DNA from: a virus
Direction: 5' to 3' (one strand)
Virus record (IMG/VR): IMGVR_UViG_3300043446_003193
Coordinates: 145,444-209,443 of that record
DNA length: 64,000 bases
Positions 26,101 through 34,344 of this stretch are shown piece by piece. Within the stretch, counting starts at the first letter, position 1; each line of letters begins with the position of its first letter. The notes under the pieces were generated by a model. The model had not been told where the DNA came from. It saw nothing but the letters and a program-made list of their open reading frames with translations, and did not search any database. The translations under genes and the position numbers were made by a program.

Positions 26101-27963
26101 AGTACCACTATTCAAATCTGCATAAGTTCCTCCAGACCCTACTTTGTATTGAAAGTTATCATAAGTAAATGCAGTTGCTAATGATTTTGTTATACTAATA
26201 GAACCATTTGAATATTCTCTTCCAGTTACCCAACTTGCACCCAATCCAATTTGACTTTGATTTATTTTAAAACGAACACTAAAATTATCAGTTAATACAA
26301 ATCCATTTCCATCTGTAATTGTGGCCGTATGTGTTGATGTTCCATCATTTGCAGATGTCGCAGGATTATTAACAGTTATAGTAATTACTCCAGATGCCGT
26401 TTTTGCTCCTGATGCGGAAACCGTGCTATCGGTTGACGTAGCAGAAACACTTGTAACAGAAAATCCATTATCATTTGAACCATTAATAGTAACCGTTCCT
26501 GTAAAAGTTCTATTAGCTCCTGTTAAAACATAATCTTGATCATCAATTGTTAAAACTCCCTTTTGTGGTATTAATATATCTCCGGTTTCTGTATATCCGG
26601 ATACAAATGTAGAATTGCCATCGCTTCTTCTTGCTCTTACTCTTGCTTTTGCATATTGTGCAGTTGTAGTTTTACCTGCAATAGTTACCGAAGGTGTTAC
26701 ATTTGTACCGGCTGCAACCAAAGAAGTCCATGCTCCATAAGAACCACCACTATCTTTAACAGCATAATCTATATCATAATTTAAAGTAGTTCCACTTACA
26801 GCTGCAGTCAAAGCAGTGACCGTTACACCAAATGATTGTCCAAAAGCAGAATATGCTGCACTAATAGATGGTGAAACCATAGCAACAGTTACATTCGTAG
26901 TTGTATGATTTCTAACACTACTATTACTACTATTTGTAATATTTACTCTAAGAGATTGACTACCTAAAGTATTATAATAAATTGATAAATTTTGAGAAGT
27001 TGATGTAGAAATACTTGCTCCTGTTAATACCCAATTATAAGATATTGCAATAGAATCGGGATTATATAAAACTGTTGAAGTAACAGAATATGCAACAAAA
27101 GGTTCTACACTCGTAGAAGCACCAATTGATACCGCCATTGGTCTTCTAAATGTAGTTGCCGTAGTACTTGCCGTATCAAATGGGTTTGCCGAATCTTTGA
27201 CCACAATAGTATAATCATCATCGGCCGTATTACTTGAATTATTAAAAGTTGCAGTATTTACATCTGCAGAACCATAACCTGCTCCATTAAAATTATAATA
27301 ATACGGAGAAACACCACCTGCAACATTCACAGTAAAATCTACGGAACCGGTAGTATAATTATACGTTCCTGCGCCAGTAAATGATGGAGAAGTTGTAACT
27401 GATGTAATTGTTAAATCAACTGCATTTACAAAAACTGTTTTAGAATCATTTGCTTGTTTATTTGAAGAGTTTATTCTAAGTTCTAATCGTAATGTGTTTG
27501 TAGAATTTGGTACAATATATGTATTACTATTATCAACATAAAAGTCAGAAGCATTAGTTACATTTCCGGTAAGAGTTGCAGGAAATACATTTGTTCCAGT
27601 ATATACACCATTTACCCAGATTTTAATATATGCCGTTTCTCCGGACTGCATACCCGTCACAGTATATGTAAAATCTAATCTTTTACCTGATTGAGCATTT
27701 GTATTAGCAGGACTAGTTAAAGTATTTATTGTAATTGCAGGAACTTTACCTTCAAATTCTACAAACTCATATTGACTTCCAGTAGGCCTTGCTCCAGTAC
27801 TTGGGTTTAATACTCCGACAGTATTTGGTAAATCTCTGACAGTATTTGGGTCAACTGTACCGGTCAAAAATTGATTTGCAACATATGAACCACTTACTGT
27901 CGTAGTTGCAGTGTTAAGACCGGCAGAAGAACCTAAATCTCCAATTCGTATATTACTTGCCAT
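23167..27963 (-). CDS. Large fibre/adhesin ending in Hint (intein-like) autoprocessing domain
   Basis: 1598 residues, Ser/Thr/Gly/Asn-rich, of many Ig-like or fibronectin-like beta modules typical of phage adhesins. Residues 1440-1588 form a Hint domain: CLAKGTKILMWDG (Cys 1440, block A), ITFEHPIFI (TxxH 1519-1522, block B) and SLDVETNDTYFANNILVHN ending in His-Asn 1587-1588. The next residue is Val, not Cys, Ser or Thr, so protein splicing is not expected; N-terminal cleavage, thioester attack or C-terminal Asn cyclisation would be. Only 10 residues follow. The region just before (GAGCDCTGGGT) is Cys/Gly-rich. The gene overlaps the 2031-residue fibre gene by 11 bases. Confidence 0.85.
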   Translation of the reverse strand: MASNIRIGDLGSSAGLNTATTTVSGSYVANQFLTGTVDPNTVRDLPNTVGVLNPSTGARPTGSQYEFVEFEGKVPAITINTLTSPANTNAQSGKRLDFTYTVTGMQSGETAYIKIWVNGVYTGTNVFPATLTGNVTNASDFYVDNSNTYIVPNSTNTLRLELRINSSNKQANDSKTVFVNAVDLTITSVTTSPSFTGAGTYNYTTGSVDFTVNVAGGVSPYYYNFNGAGYGSADVNTATFNNSSNTADDDYTIVVKDSANPFDTASTTATTFRRPMAVSIGASTSVEPFVAYSVTSTVLYNPDSIAISYNWVLTGASISTSTSQNLSIYYNTLGSQSLRVNITNSSNSSVRNHTTTNVTVAMVSPSISAAYSAFGQSFGVTVTALTAAVSGTTLNYDIDYAVKDSGGSYGAWTSLVAAGTNVTPSVTIAGKTTTAQYAKARVRARRSDGNSTFVSGYTETGDILIPQKGVLTIDDQDYVLTGANRTFTGTVTINGSNDNGFSVTSVSATSTDSTVSASGAKTASGVITITVNNPATSANDGTSTHTATITDGNGFVLTDNFSVRFKINQSQIGLGASWVTGREYSNGSISITKSLATAFTYDNFQYKVGSGGTYADLNSGTYTTAHNGWTAPSADQTWYYHVKASGGTYRQSDFNETSVTVYGYPNQGYGYSLTSNINSGTLSQVQSVVFSVTRSSGNFTKISARLDAYYPNGGSAGGQSLTDAQIDPDSVASFSFSALSLYDAICNSSTIGDGYGSVYLTYTISSGLYYYHTLTNKTVTVTREPGTIDVVKGGSGFVDGYAIRGVNFTLDASYTTNGPTETNSQGGYWYVWLDNNRMQASPLSFNGANPYNGTYLIRTNTSTTFCRKLATTSKTTLSSSSRGTVTYTWWGNLYTYSGTTNAWTLYINAGSERSKDISITVKGKRLASITGTPSVAFTKGYTEMSIYAGLLTYDSNDGTIDLTADNITVEYQIADTNGTVLTTQSGITFTGLSFGSTYKMRVKATDDWGTIKYSSWTANQLVEDLDYTFTLNTPATLYGIYAYQGPTYTPTRIINLDTWSGRTGGTFSTNSSVITFDNLEPNTKALASIHTVLSMDNKYTWSNFPGAYTTMTVSVDSGNAPGTGAYGMFRMFQNTYNGLWETADNTSPQQGEGALNIKTFQLYNTGDTSGNSLPYTNGNYYLAARVVSSATLGVTTTYRIHGQKSSTDTSQGTDYYIVLRNRGVVNTLSFVSKSVVCGGVTATYSVGQIDTATKLVIEKSTDNSTWTAAETFTSITANTNYAAFISLTSGTTMYFRAKIYNSSDTLLSTTATNSAISYNAVAASGNITAPTVSLDTPTCGTLTYAFSRTGTANAQNAATYYVVWYKCTFDYGPEGSILNQGSRSFGTSYAFSISSIACDNPIYYEIYAVSESGCSGTANSSCLIYKYTGAGCDCTGGGTCLAKGTKILMWDGSEKNVEDLIEGDLLKNISIDGFSEEEDAWKTFSTNTFDYVDSMSAVKSVTSGVWHYHYVINDKLKITFEHPIFIKRDNEYKFLRAEDVIVGDMMYNLDGNWEMIEEKIRVDELDEFISLDVETNDTYFANNILVHNVLGPGGKITP

Positions 27964-30900
27964 TAGATAAAACCTGTTTTAAAGTATTTACTTCTTTTTT
28001 TAAATTTTGTATTTGTTTAACCATAATTGGAATTAGTTCATTATATTTTATGGTTAAATACTCTCCCATTATTCTTCCATCTGTTAAATTTGGATATATT
28101 TTTTCAACATCTTGTGCAATAAATCCATAATGTTTTTTATTTTCACTATCAGAATTCCAACTATATGCAACCGGATGTAATCTATCCATATCTTCAATTT
28201 CAGTTTCATCTATATCAACTATATTTTTTTTCAATCTTATATCAGAACTAAGTGATGTTGAAAAACCGGCAATATCACCTTTTACATGCAATTCTCCATA
28301 GTGAGCAAAATATCCTGCAGATTTTATATTTGCATTAGCAGCTGTTGGTGTAGCAATATCTTCAACTTTAAGAAAATTACCAGTACTATCCTGTGAACTA
28401 TTAAATAATGCCTGTAATCCTCTTTCTGAAATTTCTACTTGTTTTGTTAATGAAGTAGCTGTTAAAGATAATCCTTTTGCATAATAATTTGTTGAAGATG
28501 GTGAATATGAATCTACTCCAATACTTTCTGCCCAAATTGCATATCCAGCTGGTATAGTACCAAATCCAAATAAAGTAAATGAATCATAATAATCAATATG
28601 CCATCTTGTTTTTCTATAATTCGCAACCAAACCATTTGATTTTGTAGTGGATATTTGTAATGGGTTTGTTGTTTTACCAAGAGTTATAAATTGAAAAGAA
28701 GTATCTGCAAATTCTTCTTGAGTACTTGTAGTAGATGGAGAAACTGTTCTAGAAATTGAACCAATTGATGTTCCACCATAAGATAATGTACTTGTTACAG
28801 TTGCAGTACCAGTAACCGAATCAAAAGAAGTATAAAAATCAATATATTGTCCATCCATTTGTGAAAGAGTAGTATATGATGTTCCTTTTTTAGTATTAAA
28901 ATATGATATAAAAGCAGTAACAGCTGCTTCAGCACTACCACCTATCCATCCTCTAGTGATAGAAGAATAATAATTTAAATTCGTTGGGTCTTGACTTAAA
29001 TTATATTTTATATGATATGCAATATTTAGAGCTGCTTGATCAACAGTTGAAAAAGTACCAGTAGAAGCTACATATGTATACTCCATTGTTGGAGCATTGT
29101 TCCATTCTAAATCAATTCTATATTTAACCGATGCGTTAATTGAATATGTTGATGTAGCAGATAAACTGGTATACATATTAGTACTTGTTGCCGACAAAGT
29201 AGCTACCGTAGAACCATTAACATTATACAAATACAAATTTTGTGGTGTTGAAGTTCCTATACTAAAATAAGTTTGAGCGGTAGTTGCCGTTATTGCACTA
29301 CCTGCTCCTGGAACTGTTGTTAACAATTCACCTGGATGAATAAGTACACGGTTTCCTGCATAGGTACTTTCCCCTGTAATTTGAATATAATTATCAGCCC
29401 CAGTTCCTCCAGCATTTAAAGTAATTTTATCTTTAGAAATGCTATTTTGACCAATAACCCACCCACCAATAGTACCATCAGTAGCAGTTATTTTTCCAGA
29501 TATGTTCGCGTTGGAAGCTACTAAAGCACCTGCAGTATCTACTCTAAATGGAGCAGAGTTAAATGCCGTATTACCCGCATGAAATCCTGCAATTGACATT
29601 ACCGCTTGTGAATTACCGGATGAATTACCTGCTATTACTCTTGATTGACCACCATCTAATATCACACCATTTGTTGCAGTACCACCAATTAATTTTCCTG
29701 CTTGAATTTCAAATCCACCAATTGATCCAGTTTGAGCAGTTAATGTTGTTGCAGATATTGCACCACCAATATCAACTATATTTGTTGCAGATGCATCGTA
29801 TTTAAAATAATTACTACCACTAACAAAACTTACTTTTGGTACAAATGAACTTCCACTAATTCCTAACCAAATACCATTAGTACCATATGATTGAACTCCT
29901 TGACCTATTGAAACAAATGGTTTGGTAGTTCCACCTGCTAATGTTATATTTGCAGCAGAACCAGATGCATTAGTACCAATATTTAAAGTATTTTTAACAT
30001 ACGATTCATCAAATATTGCAATCTTAGCTGCAACAAAGAAATCTTGTGTTCCCAAATATTCCCAATAAGAATTGCTTGCTCCATCGGTAGGTGCATTTCC
30101 AGTTGTTTGCTGTAATGTTGCGTAATATTTTGTAACACCTCCTGAACTTTGATAAACGGCATCTCTTCTTGAAGAACCCGCAACAGTTGTGTAATAATAA
30201 GTTGTGCCTGCTGCATATTCTCCTCTTAACACAATACCAGGACCCGTCGCTCCGGTATTTCCATCAGTACCATCCGATGAAACATTTACATTATGTGTTT
30301 TATAAAAAGTTGTAGAAGTTCCTTCCGAATCTACATATGATCCGGTAATGCTTACAATTAATCCACTTGTAGAAGATGGTGTAGAAGGTGTTATTGTTGT
30401 ATATCCATCACCATCTACACCGGCATTTGTACCATTTGTTACAGAAGATATTCTAAATGAAGGTATAACATATGGAGAAGTGGCATCATACGCATATGCA
30501 CTACCACCTTCATTTACATATAATTTAAATGAAGAAGGAGTACCATATGAACCTGCTGTACTTTTTGTAATAGTTTGTCCATCTTTTTCAATTGATACAA
30601 CTACCGCCGGTGGTGCCGCTAATGCTTTAGAAACGGTAGCTACAACATTTTTAGTACCAGATGTACCTTCACTATCGGTATAGTTTACAGGTATTGTTAC
30701 TTGAGCAGTTGAACCAGTTATTGAAGATGCCGTTGATGTTATTGTTATAACATTTGACGAAACTGTTCCTGCCAATCCATTTGTATATGTTGGTGTACCT
30801 ATTGAAGTAAATCTACTTGTACCAGATTCCAAAGCAGTTATCGTTAATGCGGTTGGAGTAGCAGAACCACTTGTTTTTGAATTTGCATTTATTGATTGTG

Positions 30901-33900
30901 CAGATGGAGATACTGCTACTAATACATTTGGTGTACCTGCTTTAGCTTTTGAATATGTTACTAATTTTACAAATGTACTATCACTTCCTCTACCATCTCT
31001 GTAAGTTACTTTTAAATTTATACTACCACTATCAGCGGATAACGCGGTTATAGAATAGTTGTTATTTGTAAGTACTGCTGTTACATTTGAAGATGATGAA
31101 ATACTTGCACTAAATTTATTGTTTCCAATTGTAGATGCGTATGAAATATCTTCACTTCCAACTTTTACTGATATAGAACCACTACTTGCTAAAAACCCAC
31201 CAAAAACAGTTCCACCAGAATATGCAGGAAATGTTGTATTTTCGTTTGATACTGTCACTGCAATTTGTGATTCAGCTATTACCGGAGTAATTGTAATTGT
31301 ATCACTATAAACTGCATTATTTAAATCATAAGCAGTAAATGTATATGTTGTTGCGCCAGATGAATATGAATAATCACTACCATTTATACTATATGATTGT
31401 ACACCGGTGGTATTATTGTTAGAACCAACGGTCAAAGCTGGTTTACTACTACCACTAGTTACAGTAATTTCATTTGTAGTACTTCCTAAATTATTTCTTT
31501 TTACATCAATTGTTATAGTTTGTCCAGATGGTGATAAACTCAAATCGGTCATTTTATAAAAAAACTGATTAGCGTTAGAAACTGCATTTAAGTTTTTACT
31601 CTTATCACCTTTTAATACACCTTCCAATTGTACCGAAGATGAATATCCTCCTTTATTAAAATAATAAGTTCCTTTATGTGTAAGTTGGGTAGGAGTAGCA
31701 TATGACCAAGATGCTACATTTGTACCTAGCATTGCAACATCGTGTTGATCATCTCCACTAAAAACACGATAAACAGACTCGGTAGATTTTCCTATATATT
31801 CGGTAGATATTAAAGCTAATTTTGGTAAATAAGAACCAGAAGTTATGTAAATACTACCAGAAACAATGTTATTTGTTAGCTTTATATCAATAAAATCATT
31901 AAGTTGTGCAGGAACATTATTATCGTCTGGATCATACACAAATTGATTTTTATTAGCAATTGCAATGAAATTTTGACCATCAATACCATCTGCACCAACA
32001 GCTCCTTGATCAACTCTATAAATGTTTACCAAATCTCTTACATCTTCGCAAGATGCCGTATATTGAACTCTACTAATTTTTGATGAAGATATTGATCCAG
32101 TAAAATTAGAAACCAAAAGAGTTGCGGATGTTTCCGTTACATTTGTTAATAAACCAGGATAAAAAGGTTCAGATGCATAAACCGATGGATTAATGTAATC
32201 ACCATTTGCATCAAATGCTGAAGAGTAGAATGTTACAGAACCGGTTAATCCTATTTTTGAAATATCAAAATTTATTGAAGATACTCCAATTGTTTCTCCT
32301 GAGCCAGAAAAACTAAATAGTGTATTATCTGGAGTTACTGTTAATGATTTTTGAACAATTGTATCTGTTCCACCAGTAAATGTAATTTCTTTTTCTAAAG
32401 TAACAGGTACATAATTGTTATTAATATCGTAAAATTCAAAACGAAAATCGTAAGTATCATTATTTACTTTAGTCGGAACATTTACATTTAGAGTAACTTC
32501 ATTAGGAGAAAAGTTTGTTTCTTGAGAAGCTCGTAAACTTATGTTTGATAAATACCATTCTCCTTGATGAATATTAAAAAATATTTGTCCCTGCCCATCA
32601 GTATCTGGTTTAAAATTTATTTGTTGTTTATCAAATCTTCTAAAAGATTCACTAACATTAAATTCACCTAAAAGTTTTCCATATCCAAGATCAGAGTCCT
32701 CAACTACGAATGCCGGTCCAACACCAAACACATTTAATTTTCCATAACCAAAAGAAGATGATTGCAATAAAAGACTGAAATCTAATTGATATTCAGTATT
32801 ACTTAGAAAATCAATATCATTGTGATTATAAAAAACTCTCTGTGGATGTTGTGTTGTATTTAAAGTATTATCGTCTTGTAGTTTTACTGAAGATGCTAAT
32901 ACTGAATCATTTTGTGTAGCAGTATAATATGTATTTTCTTCATGTTTTTTATATTTCCAAAAATCATCTATTATTTTTTGAGATGAAAATTGTCCTATTC
33001 TAACATTTACACTTCCACTATATGCATCAGTTTGAAATAGTTCATTTGATTCTAACTGAATATCTTCTAATAAACTATAATTTCCAATATCTGATTTTCT
33101 TTTACCAAATATTTTCAAACGATTTACATCACCACTAAATGTTTCCAAATTAGCTATTTTTATTTTAGCATAAGAAGAACTAATTGCAGAGTTTGTTAAA
33201 GTTACACTTTCGTTATATGGTAATGTAAATGATGCGGAAGAAAAATCAGTTACATATTGTACGGCGTTTGTGGCATTTGAAGATGTTTCATAATAAGGAA
33301 TTGTTGCTAATGCTTTTTTAGAATTAACAACATCTTTTATAATTGTAGAATATGATTGATTTAATCCAGTTATCGTAATTGTTTCACCTTCCATAGATGA
33401 TGAAAAATTACTTCCACTAATTTTTAATTCATAAATTGTATCACCTTTGAAAGTTCTAAAATTTGAACCAGATGTAGGTTGTACCGAAACACCATCAACA
33501 CTTCCACTAATAGTTACTCTATTTACAGTTCTATTGTATATTGGTAAAATTGTTTCAGTTATATCTACCGTCGGTCTACGATAGAAACGAATCTTTGTTG
33601 TATTTGCAATAATAGGATTTACATTCACTACTTTTTGCCATCTAACATTATATTGATTTTCCCAGTTTGAAGGGATTGGTGTTAGTAATCCATTAGCATC
33701 TTCATATTCACTTAATTCTCCTAATATAGTAATTGTACATGGACCAAATGCAGTATCTGGATAAACATATACTGCCACTACTTTTGAAGTTCCTTCATAA
33801 TATTCAGGAATACCTTCTCCTGGTTCGTGATAAATTACATTTCCTAATGCATCTTTAATTTCTATCTTTATAAGAGTATCGGCAACTAATTCAGGAGAAC

Positions 33901-34048
33901 CCTGAATTAAAAAAGAGTTTTTACCACCAGAAAAAGTTCCAGGTAGTTCGGTGATTCTAAAGTATCTACTATTTGGATCAGTATCTTCTAAAAATATATT
34001 ATATCTCTCTAAATTTTCTGGAAATAGAGTCTTTTTAAGAATGGCCAT
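27953..34048 (-). CDS. Very large tail fibre with S74 intramolecular chaperone
   Basis: 2031 residues. The N-terminal 650 residues are beta-rich with several sandwich-like stretches. Then come repeated Ig-like modules (twice a block around NQFFYK/NQFVYD, several VTVS-type repeats), a short collagen-like TGATGPG near residue 1270, and a shaft. Residues 1934-2031 are a Peptidase S74/endosialidase chaperone: SSDIRLKKNI with the conserved Ser-Asp, HPVAYSWN, YGFIAQDVEKIYP and a terminal coiled coil. S74 domains trimerise the fibre and then cut themselves off before the Asp-x-Arg-Leu-Lys motif. It heads the fibre operon behind a late box and is likely the main receptor-binding fibre. Confidence 0.88.
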   Translation of the reverse strand: MAILKKTLFPENLERYNIFLEDTDPNSRYFRITELPGTFSGGKNSFLIQGSPELVADTLIKIEIKDALGNVIYHEPGEGIPEYYEGTSKVVAVYVYPDTAFGPCTITILGELSEYEDANGLLTPIPSNWENQYNVRWQKVVNVNPIIANTTKIRFYRRPTVDITETILPIYNRTVNRVTISGSVDGVSVQPTSGSNFRTFKGDTIYELKISGSNFSSSMEGETITITGLNQSYSTIIKDVVNSKKALATIPYYETSSNATNAVQYVTDFSSASFTLPYNESVTLTNSAISSSYAKIKIANLETFSGDVNRLKIFGKRKSDIGNYSLLEDIQLESNELFQTDAYSGSVNVRIGQFSSQKIIDDFWKYKKHEENTYYTATQNDSVLASSVKLQDDNTLNTTQHPQRVFYNHNDIDFLSNTEYQLDFSLLLQSSSFGYGKLNVFGVGPAFVVEDSDLGYGKLLGEFNVSESFRRFDKQQINFKPDTDGQGQIFFNIHQGEWYLSNISLRASQETNFSPNEVTLNVNVPTKVNNDTYDFRFEFYDINNNYVPVTLEKEITFTGGTDTIVQKSLTVTPDNTLFSFSGSGETIGVSSINFDISKIGLTGSVTFYSSAFDANGDYINPSVYASEPFYPGLLTNVTETSATLLVSNFTGSISSSKISRVQYTASCEDVRDLVNIYRVDQGAVGADGIDGQNFIAIANKNQFVYDPDDNNVPAQLNDFIDIKLTNNIVSGSIYITSGSYLPKLALISTEYIGKSTESVYRVFSGDDQHDVAMLGTNVASWSYATPTQLTHKGTYYFNKGGYSSSVQLEGVLKGDKSKNLNAVSNANQFFYKMTDLSLSPSGQTITIDVKRNNLGSTTNEITVTSGSSKPALTVGSNNNTTGVQSYSINGSDYSYSSGATTYTFTAYDLNNAVYSDTITITPVIAESQIAVTVSNENTTFPAYSGGTVFGGFLASSGSISVKVGSEDISYASTIGNNKFSASISSSSNVTAVLTNNNYSITALSADSGSINLKVTYRDGRGSDSTFVKLVTYSKAKAGTPNVLVAVSPSAQSINANSKTSGSATPTALTITALESGTSRFTSIGTPTYTNGLAGTVSSNVITITSTASSITGSTAQVTIPVNYTDSEGTSGTKNVVATVSKALAAPPAVVVSIEKDGQTITKSTAGSYGTPSSFKLYVNEGGSAYAYDATSPYVIPSFRISSVTNGTNAGVDGDGYTTITPSTPSSTSGLIVSITGSYVDSEGTSTTFYKTHNVNVSSDGTDGNTGATGPGIVLRGEYAAGTTYYYTTVAGSSRRDAVYQSSGGVTKYYATLQQTTGNAPTDGASNSYWEYLGTQDFFVAAKIAIFDESYVKNTLNIGTNASGSAANITLAGGTTKPFVSIGQGVQSYGTNGIWLGISGSSFVPKVSFVSGSNYFKYDASATNIVDIGGAISATTLTAQTGSIGGFEIQAGKLIGGTATNGVILDGGQSRVIAGNSSGNSQAVMSIAGFHAGNTAFNSAPFRVDTAGALVASNANISGKITATDGTIGGWVIGQNSISKDKITLNAGGTGADNYIQITGESTYAGNRVLIHPGELLTTVPGAGSAITATTAQTYFSIGTSTPQNLYLYNVNGSTVATLSATSTNMYTSLSATSTYSINASVKYRIDLEWNNAPTMEYTYVASTGTFSTVDQAALNIAYHIKYNLSQDPTNLNYYSSITRGWIGGSAEAAVTAFISYFNTKKGTSYTTLSQMDGQYIDFYTSFDSVTGTATVTSTLSYGGTSIGSISRTVSPSTTSTQEEFADTSFQFITLGKTTNPLQISTTKSNGLVANYRKTRWHIDYYDSFTLFGFGTIPAGYAIWAESIGVDSYSPSSTNYYAKGLSLTATSLTKQVEISERGLQALFNSSQDSTGNFLKVEDIATPTAANANIKSAGYFAHYGELHVKGDIAGFSTSLSSDIRLKKNIVDIDETEIEDMDRLHPVAYSWNSDSENKKHYGFIAQDVEKIYPNLTDGRIMGEYLTIKYNELIPIMVKQIQNLKKEVNTLKQVLSNGK

Positions 34049-34059
34049 TAATCTTTTTA

Positions 34060-34068
34060 CATAAATAT
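34060..34068 (-). promoter_or_regulatory. Putative late promoter box (ATATTTATG) for fibre operon
   Basis: ATATTTATG on the minus strand, 11 bases before the fibre ATG. Confidence 0.6.
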
Positions 34069-34089
34069 TCTCAAAAAAATAATCTTCAC

Positions 34090-34098
34090 ATATTTATA
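34090..34098 (+). promoter_or_regulatory. Putative late promoter box (ATATTTATA) for plus-strand gene
   Basis: ATATTTATA on the plus strand, 60 bases before the only plus-strand gene. The box is turned to match its gene, as the minus-strand copies are, which supports a direction-dependent role. A TATTGTATTATAG string nearer the gene could be an alternative promoter. Confidence 0.4.
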
Positions 34099-34158
34099 TA
34101 AAGAAAACTAATAAATACTATATTGTATTATAGAAAACTAAAGAAAACTAAATAAGTT

Positions 34159-34344
34159 ATGAAATACGCAATGTTGCAAATTAAAAAAGAAACCCATGAA
34201 CTTCTCAAATCATATTGTGAAGAACACGGGTTTAAAATGGGTAGTTTAGTTGAAAATCTAATCAAAAAACACGTTGGTGTTTCAAAACCTCAATCAGGTG
34301 TGTTGAAGGCTGATAAAGTTACTGTTAGAAATCAATCTTACTAA
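34159..34344 (+). CDS. Small ribbon-helix-helix-like protein (61 aa)
   Basis: MLQIKKETHELLKSYCEEHG followed by FKMGSLVENLIKKHVG fits the strand-helix-helix layout of small Arc/CopG-type DNA-binding proteins: one polar strand, a helix with LLK..C, then a Gly-Ser turn and a second amphipathic helix. The C-terminus is a short basic tail. It is the only gene on the plus strand. It faces the Mre11-Rad50 gene, and the two coding regions overlap tail to tail by 20 bases. A repressor role is plausible but unproven. Confidence 0.7.
   Translation: MKYAMLQIKKETHELLKSYCEEHGFKMGSLVENLIKKHVGVSKPQSGVLKADKVTVRNQSY

Noticed and set aside
23167-34048. Internal repeats in the two fibre genes as a possible CRISPR array or DNA repeat element
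   Set aside because: Similarity is at the protein level between beta modules, with no regular identical DNA repeats or spacers.
7048-34150. Shared string AGAAAACTAAAGAAAA at 7048 and 34131 (plus strand), with a similar string in the primase gene near 37514
   Set aside because: Short, A-rich, and one copy is coding sequence; no consistent position relative to genes.
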